A stretch of DNA of 14,707 bases from Bauldia sp. GTDB lineage: Bacteria; Pseudomonadota; Alphaproteobacteria; Rhizobiales; Kaistiaceae. The notes below the pieces were generated by a model. It was given only the letters and a program-made list of their open reading frames with translations, did not search any database and was not told the DNA's origin. The first letter of the stretch is position 1; every line of letters begins with the position of its first letter. The position numbers and the translations under genes were made by a program. The stretch is from contig JAGRKY010000071.1 in NCBI GenBank assembly GCA_020442095.1, forward strand, positions 1 to 14,707, in the 5' to 3' direction. Of the stretch, positions 7,292 through 14,167 are shown piece by piece.

Positions 7292-7314
7292 CGCCGTCGC
7301 CTTCCCGAGCCCGA

Positions 7315-7343
7315 CACCGCCGGATCGCTTCGATCCGGCGGTG
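7315..7343 (+). terminator. Perfect 13-bp hairpin between binding protein and ATPase
   Basis: CACCGCCGGATCG (7315-7327) is perfectly complementary to CGATCCGGCGGTG (7331-7343) with a CTT loop. A second small stem, TCGAA/TTCGA (7345-7349 with 7354-7358), follows at once. Such intergenic hairpins in importer operons protect the upstream mRNA end or partly terminate transcription, so that binding protein exceeds membrane components. The T-rich tail is only CTTTTC inside the second stem, so stabiliser or partial attenuator is more likely than a full terminator. Confidence 0.65.
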
Positions 7344-7381
7344 CTCGAAGCTTTTCGATCGCTTGCCGGGGCACAACGATC

Positions 7382-8989
7382 ATGCATGCCGATACGCCGT
7401 CCCCCACGCCGTCTGCGACGGTCGCAGCGGGGGAGATGCCGCCGCCCGGGATGAAGGCCGAGGCCGGGCCGACCCTCCTCGCCTGCAAGCGGCTGTTCAA
7501 GAGCTTCGGCGCCGTGCGCGCGCTGATCGACGTCGACTTCGAGATCGTCTCCGGCCGGGTCACCGGCCTGGTCGGCGAGAACGGCGCCGGCAAGTCGACG
7601 CTCGCCAAGGTGATCGCCGGCGTCCACCAGCCCGACCAGGGAACGATGCTGCTCGAGGGGCGCCCGATCCGGCTCCTGGGCGCCGACCAGGCCCATGCCC
7701 ACGGTATCGTCACCGCCCATCAGGACATCAACCTGATCCAGACGATGACGGTCGCGGAGAATCTGCTGCTCAACAACGAGCCGACCTATCGCTTCGGCGG
7801 AGTCATCCGTCGGAAGGAGATGACCGCCGCGGTCACGGGCCTCCTCAAGGAATACGAGATCGACGTCTCGCCCCATGCGGTCGTCGGCGAGCTCCCCAAT
7901 GACCTCAAGAAGATGGTGCAGATCGTCAAGGCGGTGAGCCTCGACCCGCGCATCCTGATCCTTGACGAGCCGACCTCCTCGCTGACCGATACCGAGGTAC
8001 GGGTCGCGCTCCGCCTGATCCGGCGCCTTGCCGGGGACGGCGTCGGCGTCGTGCTGATCTCGCATTACCTCAGCGAGATCTTCGAGGTCTGCGACAACCT
8101 CACCATCATGCGCGACGGCCAGGTGGTGGCGGACGGGCCGATCAGCGAGACGACGCTCCCCGAGGTCGTCTCGACGATGGTCGGCCGCGAGGTGAAGACG
8201 ACGCGGCGGGAATCGCACCTCACCGATGCCAATCGCGGCACGCCGCTGATGCGGGTCGAGGATCTCAACGTGCCGGGACACCTCAGGGCGATCAACTTCG
8301 ACCTGCACCGGGGCGAGGTGATCGGCGTGACCGGCCTCGCCGGCTCCGGTCTCGACGAACTCGCCAAGTCGGTCTTCGGCGCCGGCGGCCACAACGTCTC
8401 CGGACGCGTCACCATCGAGGACAAGGCGGTGTCGCTGCATGACCCGGCCGAGTCGCTCAAGGCGGGCCTCGCCCTTTTGACCAACGATCGCCTCCGCGAA
8501 GGTATCCTCCCGGATTTCACCCTGGTCGAGAATATCTGCCTTCCGGTGCTGAAGCGCTTCACCGGCGCGGCCGGCGTCCTCGACCGGTCGGCGATGGTCG
8601 CCACCGCCAGGCGCAACATGGATCGGCTGAGGGTGCGCGCGCCCGGGCCATTCGCACGGGCAAGGCAGCTTTCGGGCGGCAACCAGCAGAAGGTGCTGTT
8701 CGCCAAATGGCTGGAGACCAATCCCAAGGTCTTCATCATGGACGAGCCGACCATCGGCATCGACGTCGGGTCCAAGGAGGAGATCCGGACCATCGTCGAC
8801 GAGATCGCCGCGGCCGGCGTCGGAATCGTCCTGATCACCACCGAGCTCGAGGAGCTGGTCTCGCTCTGCGACCGGGTGCTGGTGATGTTCCGCGGCGAGA
8901 TCGTCGGCGAGCTCAGCGGGCTGGAGATCGAGCGTGAAACGATCCTGCATGCTTCGGCCTGCGGGGAAATCCGGAGGAAGCAAGCGTGA
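7382..8989 (+). CDS. Sugar ABC transporter ATPase, two NBDs (RbsA/MglA type)
   Basis: A 535-residue fused double ATPase that powers carbohydrate import. NBD1 (about 30-270) has Walker A GENGAGKS (65-72), Q-loop Gln114, Walker B ILILDEPT (191-198) and switch His228, but its signature, normally LSxGxxQ, reads LPNDLKK (171-177). NBD2 (about 287-520) has a degenerate Walker A GLAGSGLDE (318-326, usual for this family), an intact signature LSGGNQQKV (430-438) and Walker B VFIMDEPT (450-457). The composite site pairing NBD1 Walker A with NBD2 signature is therefore complete, while the other is degenerate on both sides. The ATG at 7382 has only a weak GGGG upstream; ATG codons at residues 19 and 24 are alternatives, as the first ~28 residues look non-conserved. 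Its stop overlaps the permease start. Confidence 0.93.
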   Translation: MHADTPSPTPSATVAAGEMPPPGMKAEAGPTLLACKRLFKSFGAVRALIDVDFEIVSGRVTGLVGENGAGKSTLAKVIAGVHQPDQGTMLLEGRPIRLLGADQAHAHGIVTAHQDINLIQTMTVAENLLLNNEPTYRFGGVIRRKEMTAAVTGLLKEYEIDVSPHAVVGELPNDLKKMVQIVKAVSLDPRILILDEPTSSLTDTEVRVALRLIRRLAGDGVGVVLISHYLSEIFEVCDNLTIMRDGQVVADGPISETTLPEVVSTMVGREVKTTRRESHLTDANRGTPLMRVEDLNVPGHLRAINFDLHRGEVIGVTGLAGSGLDELAKSVFGAGGHNVSGRVTIEDKAVSLHDPAESLKAGLALLTNDRLREGILPDFTLVENICLPVLKRFTGAAGVLDRSAMVATARRNMDRLRVRAPGPFARARQLSGGNQQKVLFAKWLETNPKVFIMDEPTIGIDVGSKEEIRTIVDEIAAAGVGIVLITTELEELVSLCDRVLVMFRGEIVGELSGLEIERETILHASACGEIRRKQA

Positions 8990-10083
8990 CCGAGGCTGCA
9001 AGTCCCCAATCCGCCAAGCCGAAGGAGGCTGGGCGCCTGCTTTCGACGCTGAGGCAGTCCTACAGCCTGATCCAGGCGCTGGCCGTCCTCGTCATCCTCA
9101 TCGTCATCATGCAGTCGGTGAATGCGCGCTTCCTGTCGCCGGTCAACGTCAGCAACCTGCTCGGCCAGATGACCGTGATGCTGATCGTCGCGGCGGGCAT
9201 GACGGTGGTGATGATCTCCGGCGAGTTCGACGTCTCGGTCGGCTCGGTGGTCGGCCTGTCCTCCGCCGTCGGCGGCTGGATCATGGTGCGCTGGATGCCG
9301 GTAGAGACCTCCGCCGACCAGGTCTGGTGGATCATCGTGCTCGGCCTGATCACGCCGTTGCTGGTCGGGCCGATATTCGGCTTCTTCTCGGGCCTCGTCG
9401 TCACCAAGGCGCAGATACCATCCTTCATCGTGACGCTCGGCACGCTGATGATGGCGCGCAGCCTGACGCTGGTCGTCACCCGCGGCCAGCCGATTCCCGA
9501 CATTCCCGACATCGTCCGCGCCTTCGGCCAGGGACGGCTGATATCGATCCCCTTCCCGTTCAACTTCTCCGGCGTGGCGAAGTCAGGGTCGATCGGCGAC
9601 ATTTTCGTCTGGGTGCAGATCCAGAACATCGTCTGGGTGGCGGTGCTGGTCTACGCGGTCGGCTGGTTCATGCTCGAGCGCACCGCCTTCGGCAAGCGCA
9701 TCTATGCCGTCGGCTCGAACCGCACCGTCGCGATGCTGTCCGGCATCCGCGCCGACCGTATCAAGATCGCCTGCATGATGATCGTCGGCTTCACCGCGTC
9801 GCTCGCTGGCCTGGTCAGCCTGTCGCGGCTCGGCGCGGTCTCGCCGAATACCGGCGAGGGGCTGGAATTCGAGGTGATCGCCGCGGTGGTGATCGGCGGC
9901 ACCAGCCTCTATGGCGGCCAGGGGCGGATTCTGCGCACGATCATCGGCGTGATCATCATCGCGCTGACCCGGAACTTCCTCAACCTGGCGCGGATCGAGA
10001 TCTTCTGGCAGGGCTTCGCCACGGGAACGATCATCCTGACGGCGGTGCTGCTCGAAGCGCTGCAGCGGCGTATCTCGCGCTGA
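8986..10083 (+). CDS. Sugar ABC transporter permease (RbsC type)
   Basis: A 365-residue inner-membrane permease of the BPD_transp_2 (ribose/xylose) family, which would act as a homodimer because only one permease gene is present. Family blocks are GEFDVSVGSVVGLSSAVGG (79-97), AQIPSFIVTLGTLMMARSL (142-160), ERTAFGKRIYAVGSN (231-245) and EGLEFEVIAAVVIGGTSLYGG (291-311). Hydrophobic helices begin at about 27, 63, 114, 213, 262, 295, 316 and 345. The GTG start overlaps the ATPase stop as GTGA, giving translational coupling, with GGAGGA 7 bases upstream. It is the last gene of the operon and ends 9 bases before the convergent DUF1499 gene. Confidence 0.93.
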   Translation: MTEAASPQSAKPKEAGRLLSTLRQSYSLIQALAVLVILIVIMQSVNARFLSPVNVSNLLGQMTVMLIVAAGMTVVMISGEFDVSVGSVVGLSSAVGGWIMVRWMPVETSADQVWWIIVLGLITPLLVGPIFGFFSGLVVTKAQIPSFIVTLGTLMMARSLTLVVTRGQPIPDIPDIVRAFGQGRLISIPFPFNFSGVAKSGSIGDIFVWVQIQNIVWVAVLVYAVGWFMLERTAFGKRIYAVGSNRTVAMLSGIRADRIKIACMMIVGFTASLAGLVSLSRLGAVSPNTGEGLEFEVIAAVVIGGTSLYGGQGRILRTIIGVIIIALTRNFLNLARIEIFWQGFATGTIILTAVLLEALQRRISR

Positions 10084-10092
10084 GGCGCTCGC

Positions 10093-10872
10093 CTATTCCT
10101 CGCTGATCCCCTGGAGGGACGCGTCGAGGTCGTGGAAGAAGGCGCGGATGCGCTCGGCATTGGCACCGAGGTCGTGGGCGCCGTTGCGCGCGGCCGAGCG
10201 CATGTCGACCAGGGCCCCCTCCCCGTCCGGCAGGATGCGGATCGCGACGTCCTGGCGGAAGCCGAAGATCGGCGTCGCGGCCACCGCCTCGATCCAGCCG
10301 GCCGCCTCCTCGTCGGTCGGCGGCTGCATGCCCAGCACGCGCCAGTTGCGGCCACCGACGATCGTCTTGGCATCCTCGAAGACCCGCACCGTGCCGACCG
10401 GATAATGCCGCGAGACGATGTCGGGATAGGCCTCGCGCTGGAGCTCGATGTCGTCGTCGCTCGGATCGGTCACGGGGCGCGCGTCGGCGGGACGGTCGGC
10501 GGCAGCAAGCACGAAAGCCGGCGGATCATCGACGTCGGTCGATATGTCGATCAATTGCGGATAGGTGACCAGCTTCCAGGCGCCGGCAACGGGCACGATC
10601 AGCACCGCGAGCCCGACGAGCAGGCCGCGCAGCGCCGGCCCGAGGCCCTTGCGGCCATCCCGCCAGATGCCTTCGAGCGCGCCAAGCGCCGCCAGCACGC
10701 CGAAGCCGGCGAGCGCGAAGCCGAGGGCCATCACCGCATAGGCCTGGGTCGCCGTCATCAGGTCGCTGCGATGGCCGATCGCGACGATCACCAGGACAGG
10801 GATCGAGAGCAGGGAAAGCCTGGAACTCCATACCGCCAGCGAAGAGCGGCGTTCGCGCAGTCGGGCTGACAT
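10093..10872 (-). CDS. DUF1499 membrane protein
   Basis: A 259-residue protein with three predicted N-terminal membrane helices (about 17-33, 43-66, 82-101) and a C-terminal DUF1499 domain (about 108-250). The domain shows ISTDVDDPP, EAYPDIVSRHYP (148-158), IEAVAATPIFGFRQDVAIRI (194-213), VDMRSAARNGAHDLGANAERIRAF (222-245). Its biochemical function is not established; the family is common in alphaproteobacteria. The ribosome-binding site before the ATG at 10872 is poor, but no upstream start is better. It points toward the ABC operon end with only 9 bases between the genes, and begins the housekeeping-like part of the window. Confidence 0.85.
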   Translation of the reverse strand: MSARLRERRSSLAVWSSRLSLLSIPVLVIVAIGHRSDLMTATQAYAVMALGFALAGFGVLAALGALEGIWRDGRKGLGPALRGLLVGLAVLIVPVAGAWKLVTYPQLIDISTDVDDPPAFVLAAADRPADARPVTDPSDDDIELQREAYPDIVSRHYPVGTVRVFEDAKTIVGGRNWRVLGMQPPTDEEAAGWIEAVAATPIFGFRQDVAIRILPDGEGALVDMRSAARNGAHDLGANAERIRAFFHDLDASLQGISEE

Positions 10873-11087
10873 CCGCCAGTCGATTCCCCAACAAGGACAA
10901 TGGTGTCAGCTAACGGCTTGGCGCGGCGGGCGCAAGCCGGAGGGTGTAATCATGGCCTCGCGGACACACCTCGCGACGAACCGCAAGCGGGCCTGTGACG
11001 TCCATCACTCGTTGACCATGTCTTCACGATTCCGCCGCAAACTGACGGGATGTCAGCCGAAGCGCAGGCGACGTCCGCCTCGCCAAG

Positions 11088-11270
11088 GTGCCAAACAAGA
11101 GTAGACCCGTGATTACATCGAAGAGCCCGATCGACCGCCGACCCTTCCGTTCGCGCGCCGATCGCGAGCGCGAGGAAGCGCTCGAGCGCCAGTATCGCAA
11201 TGTTGCCATTCCCGAGGTTGTCGCCGCTCTCGGCCAGCCCCGTGAGGAAGCAGTCGCCAAGCCGGCCTGA
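11088..11270 (+). CDS. Small charged hypothetical protein
   Basis: A 60-residue ORF, or 53 residues from an internal GTG at 11109. The centre, RPFRSRADREREEALERQYRNVAIPEVVAALG, is a strongly charged amphipathic helix followed by a short hydrophobic helix; I recall similar short uncharacterised rhizobial proteins but cannot name a family. Neither GTG has a good ribosome-binding site. A real gene is favoured by the regular heptad-like spacing and by its position in an otherwise empty 433-base gap between two leftward genes. No function is assigned. Confidence 0.5.
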   Translation: MPNKSRPVITSKSPIDRRPFRSRADREREEALERQYRNVAIPEVVAALGQPREEAVAKPA

Positions 11271-11296
11271 AAGGACGGCGAAAGCCTGACCGGCGA

Positions 11297-11322
11297 AGCC
11301 GACGACTAGAAGAGCGTCGGCT
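11297..11322. terminator. Hairpin across the SRAP stop codon
   Basis: AGCCGACG (11297-11304) pairs perfectly with CGTCGGCT (11315-11322) around a 10-base loop that holds part of the SRAP stop codon. It is placed between the small ORF and the convergent SRAP gene and could serve as a terminator in either direction. No T-run follows. Confidence 0.35.
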
Positions 11323-11983
11323 CGACCGGCTCCAGCAGGGCGGGATCGTCATTATCCGCCTTGTTGACGCGGGTACCGACCGCGATCGCCTCCAGGAGGT
11401 CGTCGCGGGCCGGCCGCAGCAATTCGCCGACGGTATCGACCGGGTTCTCCCGGACATCGAGCCAGCGGGCGTAATCCTCCGGCTCGAGAATCACCGGCAT
11501 GCGATCGTGGATCGGCGCCACCAGCCGGTTGGCCGCGGTGGTGACGATGCAGGCGCTGTCGATCTCGCTCCCCTCCGGCCCCATCCAGCTTTCCCACAGC
11601 CCGGCAAAGGCGACCGGACGGCCGTCCCGGGGCCGGATCAGGTAGGGCTGCTTGCCGCCTGGCGTCCGGCGCCACTCGTAGAAGCCCGAGGCCGGCACCA
11701 GGCAGCGGCGATAGCGGTAGGCCGCCTTGAAGGACGGCTTGTCGGCGAGCCCCTCGGCTCGCGCGTTGATCAGCAGCGAGAATTTCCGCGGGTCCTTGAC
11801 CCAGCCCGGCACCAGCCCCCAGCGGACGAGCGCAAAGCGGCGGACGCCCTCGACCTGGCGGACGATGGCGACCGGCTGGGTCGGCGCGATGTTGTAGCGC
11901 GGCGGGAACCACTCGCTGTCGAGATAGCCGAACAGCGCCGCGAGTTCTTCCGGCGTGGCGGTGAGGATGTAGCGTCCGCACAT
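11306..11983 (-). CDS. SOS response-associated peptidase (SRAP/YedK family)
   Basis: A 225-residue SRAP-domain protein. YedK/HMCES proteins use Cys2, exposed after Met removal, to form a thiazolidine crosslink with abasic sites in single-stranded DNA. All key residues are seen: MCGRY at the N-terminus (Cys2), YNIAPTQP with Asn32, INARAE with Asn73, ASGFYEW with Glu103 and PIHDRMPVI with His159. The ATG at 11983 is certain because Cys must be residue 2; the open frame continues to 12544 but would bury it. AAGGG lies upstream. It diverges from the Nudix gene across 108 bases in which no alphaproteobacterial LexA box (GAAC/GTTC-N7-GTTC) was seen. Confidence 0.95.
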   Translation of the reverse strand: MCGRYILTATPEELAALFGYLDSEWFPPRYNIAPTQPVAIVRQVEGVRRFALVRWGLVPGWVKDPRKFSLLINARAEGLADKPSFKAAYRYRRCLVPASGFYEWRRTPGGKQPYLIRPRDGRPVAFAGLWESWMGPEGSEIDSACIVTTAANRLVAPIHDRMPVILEPEDYARWLDVRENPVDTVGELLRPARDDLLEAIAVGTRVNKADNDDPALLEPVEPTLF

Positions 11984-12091
11984 GCCGCCCTTCGTATCCG
12001 GCTGAGCGCCCCCGGCGCAAGGTGGCGGAGGATGAGGGGCGGCGCATGGACGGGCTTCCGGTGGCCCGGCGCGGGAGATACCATCGCCGGC

Positions 12092-12514
12092 ATGTCGCCG
12101 TCGCCCCAGCCCCACCCCCTCCTCGGTGTCAGCACCGTTGTCCGCCGCGACGGCATGGTGCTTCTCATCGAGCGCGCCAAGCCGCCCTACGAGAAGATCT
12201 GGGCTTTCCCCGGCGGCGCCGTCGAATTCGGCGAATCGCTCGCCGTGGCGGCGGCGCGGGAAGTCCTGGAAGAGACCGGCATCGTCGTCGAGATCGGGGC
12301 GCCGATCGACCATGCCGAAATCCTGCCGAGCCCCGAATCGGCCACCGTTGGCGGCCATTATGTGCTGGTGGTGTTCGACGGCCGCCCGGTCGGCGGAGAC
12401 CTCGCCGCCGGCGACGATGCGGGCGATGCCCGCTGGTTCGCGCCGGAGGACCTCCGGTCGCTGCCGATGACGCGGGATACCCGCCGCATTCTCGCCAGCC
12501 TCGGGATGCTGTAG
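12092..12514 (+). CDS. Nudix hydrolase
   Basis: A 140-residue Nudix hydrolase that cleaves a nucleoside diphosphate linked to another group. The Nudix box GX5EX7REUXEEXGU is complete at residues 42-64 (start GAVEFGE, end REVLEETGI). It is preceded by WAFPGG and followed by a beta strand HYVLVVFDG. The ATG at 12092 gives the normal family N-terminus; the ribosome-binding site is weak (GGAGA about 14 bases upstream). The frame is open back to 11507 but only as antisense to the SRAP gene. The TIGR02301 gene follows after 32 bases, probably in the same operon. The substrate is unknown; the neighbouring abasic-site protein makes nucleotide clean-up a reasonable guess. Confidence 0.92.
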   Translation: MSPSPQPHPLLGVSTVVRRDGMVLLIERAKPPYEKIWAFPGGAVEFGESLAVAAAREVLEETGIVVEIGAPIDHAEILPSPESATVGGHYVLVVFDGRPVGGDLAAGDDAGDARWFAPEDLRSLPMTRDTRRILASLGML

Positions 12515-12546
12515 TGCGGTCGCAGTCAACATCGGGAAGCCCAAGC

Positions 12547-12966
12547 GTGCGGAAATACTGGACAGCGGCCGCGATCGGCCTCGCCCTTCTGATCACCTCC
12601 GGGTTCGCTGCGGGCGCCCAGGAGCAGGACGACCAGGAAGCCCCCAAGCCGGTGGTGACGACGCCTTATGACGAATCGCTGCTGCGCCTCTCCGAGATCC
12701 TCGGCGCGATCCACTACATGCGTCACCTCTGCAACAGCGACGAGGGCGGCCTGTGGCGCGACCAGATGCAGGCGCTCCTCGACGCCGACCAGGCCGACCC
12801 GGCGCGGCGCGCCCGCTTCGTCGACAGCTTCAACCGGGGGTACGAGTCCTTCAAGGCCGTTTACCGAAGCTGCACCCCGGCCGCGACGGCGGCGATCGAC
12901 CGGTATATGGATGAAGGCGCAAGGATTTCCCGCGACGTCGTCGCCCGCTACGGGCGGCAAGAGTAA
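12547..12966 (+). CDS. TIGR02301-family secreted protein
   Basis: A 139-residue protein of the TIGR02301 type, which is restricted to alphaproteobacteria and has no known function. A signal peptide (VRKYW, hydrophobic 6-19, cleavage after AGA at 24) sends it to the periplasm. The conserved part is YDESLLRLSEILGAIHYMRHLC, WRDQM (70-74), FNRGYESF (95-102), a second Cys at 109 and a closing RYMDEGARISRDVVARYG. Cys62 and Cys109 may form a disulfide. The GTG at 12547 has GGGAAG 7 bases upstream; another GTG at 12514 overlaps the Nudix stop and is a possible but less likely start. It is the second gene after the Nudix hydrolase. Confidence 0.85.
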   Translation: MRKYWTAAAIGLALLITSGFAAGAQEQDDQEAPKPVVTTPYDESLLRLSEILGAIHYMRHLCNSDEGGLWRDQMQALLDADQADPARRARFVDSFNRGYESFKAVYRSCTPAATAAIDRYMDEGARISRDVVARYGRQE

Positions 12967-12974
12967 ACAGATCC

Positions 12975-13019
12975 TTAACCCGACTTTCGAAATCCTTAAG
13001 TCGCCGTTAACCCTTTTTT
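12975..13019 (+). terminator. Rho-independent terminator after the TIGR02301 gene
   Basis: TTAAC (12975-12979) pairs with GTTAA (13006-13010), and CGACTT (12981-12986) with AAGTCG (12998-13003), giving 11 bp with a 1x2 internal mismatch and an 11-base loop. CCC and then six T residues (13014-13019) follow. It starts 8 bases after the stop codon, where a terminator is expected. Its 3' arm contains the CtrA-type box. Confidence 0.6.
12996..13010. promoter_or_regulatory. CtrA-type binding box TTAA-N7-TTAA
   Basis: TTAA (12996-12999), a spacer of exactly 7 bases (GTCGCCG), TTAA (13007-13010) and then C matches the full TTAA-N7-TTAAC consensus of the alphaproteobacterial cell-cycle regulator CtrA. 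It lies 90 bases upstream of the preferred ATG of the next gene (13100). A GAATC (GANTC) methylation site follows at 13061-13065. The match may be partly due to the terminator arm it overlaps. Confidence 0.5.
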
Positions 13020-13099
13020 CATGATGCGGCTGTTGCGCGCAATTTTACATGTTAGCGTTTGAATCGAATATTGCGGCCGGTACGGGGACGGGTGATTTC

Positions 13100-13372
13100 A
13101 TGGCGACGACAACGGCGCGACATATGGATTCCAAGATAGACGACAACTGTATTGCCGAGAAAAAGAGACTGGCGCTCACCTACCTGACCGAAGCCTGGGA
13201 AGAAGCGGCTTCGGCGGGCGTCGATTCGGAGATTCTCGCGCATGCCGCGATGTTCCGGGCGTTCTCCGATCTCATCGAGACCTATGGCGAAGAGGCCGTC
13301 GCCGGCCTCGCCAATACCTTGCCGGACCGCATCCGCGCCTTCGAGTTCTCGCTCAACCGCGTCGTCCAGTGA
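13100..13372 (+). CDS. Short helical protein, unknown function, possibly cell-cycle regulated
   Basis: A protein of 90 residues from the ATG at 13100. It could also begin at 13049 (107 residues, no ribosome-binding site) or at 13124 (82 residues); a GGGTGA sits 4-5 bases before 13100, so that start is preferred weakly. The body is mostly helical: KKRLALTYLTEAWEEAASAG, SEILAHAAMFRAFSDLIETYG, EEAVAGLANTLPDRIRAFEFSL. I recall similar short uncharacterised proteins in rhizobia, with no assigned function. It has no signal peptide or membrane segment. The CtrA-type box upstream and four GANTC sites between 13061 and 13235 suggest cell-cycle-linked expression (inference). Confidence 0.75.
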   Translation: MATTTARHMDSKIDDNCIAEKKRLALTYLTEAWEEAASAGVDSEILAHAAMFRAFSDLIETYGEEAVAGLANTLPDRIRAFEFSLNRVVQ

Positions 13373-13375
13373 CAC

Positions 13376-13392
13376 CCGCGGACAGTCCGCGG
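13376..13392 (+). terminator. Hairpin 3 bases after a stop codon
   Basis: CCGCGGA (13376-13382) pairs with TCCGCGG (13386-13392) around a CAG loop, directly after the stop at 13372. The stem is stable and GC-rich but has no T-run, so it may stabilise the mRNA end or terminate weakly. Confidence 0.4.
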
Positions 13393-13476
13393 ATTGTCCG
13401 TTGCCCGATGAAGCTATTCGGCTAGACTGGCACGGGGCGATTTGCTGGCTGCGCCGTCGACGGCGGGAGGGCAGCC

Positions 13477-14160
13477 ATGTTGGTGAAACTGGTGCGTTTT
13501 CTTTTCGCAAGCGGCCTTTCCGCAATGCTTGTCGGTGCCGCCTTGGCCGCGCCGGTGAGCGAACCCGAGATCATCGGTCCGGACGTCGGACCCGAGATTG
13601 CCGGCGACCGGGTGATGCCCGAGATACCGCCGGACACCCCCCTGCCGCCGGGTGTCGAGGCGTCGGCGCGCCCGTCCTCGGGCGAAAAGGTAGCGCCCAA
13701 GGTCGAATACGACCCCGCGACGCTGCCGACGCCGGTCCGCCGGCTGCGCGAGCAGATCCTCAAGGCGGCGGCGAGCGGCGATATCGAAGAGCTTCGCCCG
13801 ATCATCGACGCCAACGGCGAGCCGCCGGTCTTCAGCTACAACGACATCGGCGAGGACCCGGTCGAATATCTGCGCTCGCTGTCGAGCGATCCGGAAGGAC
13901 GCGAGATTCTCGCCGTGCTCAGCGAGATGCTGGAATCCGGCTTCGTCCACTACGGCGAGGGAACGCCGGAGGAGATGTATGTCTGGCCCTATTTCGCCCA
14001 TTACCCGGTCGAGCTGCTGACCCCGCCGCAGATCGTCGAATTGCTGAAGATCGTCTATCCGGGCGACTACGAGGACATGAAGACCTTCGGCACATACCTC
14101 TCCTACCGGGTCGGCCTCGCCCCGGACGGGACGTGGCGCTTCTTCATGGTCGGAGAATAG
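13477..14160 (+). CDS. Secreted conserved hypothetical protein
   Basis: A 227-residue protein with a signal peptide (MLVKLVRFLFASGLSAMLVG, cleavage probably after ALA at about 24). A Pro-rich, probably unstructured stretch covers about 25-80 (PEIPPDTPLPPGVEAS). A helical domain follows from about 85: RRLREQILKAAASGDIEELR, DPVEYLRSLSSD, EMYVWPYFAHYPVELLTPPQIVELL, PGDYEDMKTFGTYLSYRVG and a final APDGTWRFFMVGE. I recall this as a rhizobial uncharacterised family but cannot name it. A strong GGGAGGG lies 5 bases before the ATG. It converges with pyrC, only 7 bases between the stops. Confidence 0.82.
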   Translation: MLVKLVRFLFASGLSAMLVGAALAAPVSEPEIIGPDVGPEIAGDRVMPEIPPDTPLPPGVEASARPSSGEKVAPKVEYDPATLPTPVRRLREQILKAAASGDIEELRPIIDANGEPPVFSYNDIGEDPVEYLRSLSSDPEGREILAVLSEMLESGFVHYGEGTPEEMYVWPYFAHYPVELLTPPQIVELLKIVYPGDYEDMKTFGTYLSYRVGLAPDGTWRFFMVGE

Positions 14161-14167
14161 CGGCCGC

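Noticed and set aside
6077..9001. Open frame of 974 codons on the minus strand opposite the ABC transporter genes
   Set aside because: It runs antisense to two clearly real genes with complete motifs, spans their intergenic hairpin and has low-complexity Asp/Arg/Val/Gly-rich content. This is the usual artefact of strong GC bias at third codon positions.
8934..10106. Open frame of 390 codons overlapping the permease in another frame
   Set aside because: The product is Arg/Asp/His-rich nonsense, while the other frame gives a clear membrane permease.
11507..12091. N-terminal extension of the Nudix hydrolase
   Set aside because: The frame is open but lies antisense to the SRAP gene, whose Cys2 and active-site residues are intact.
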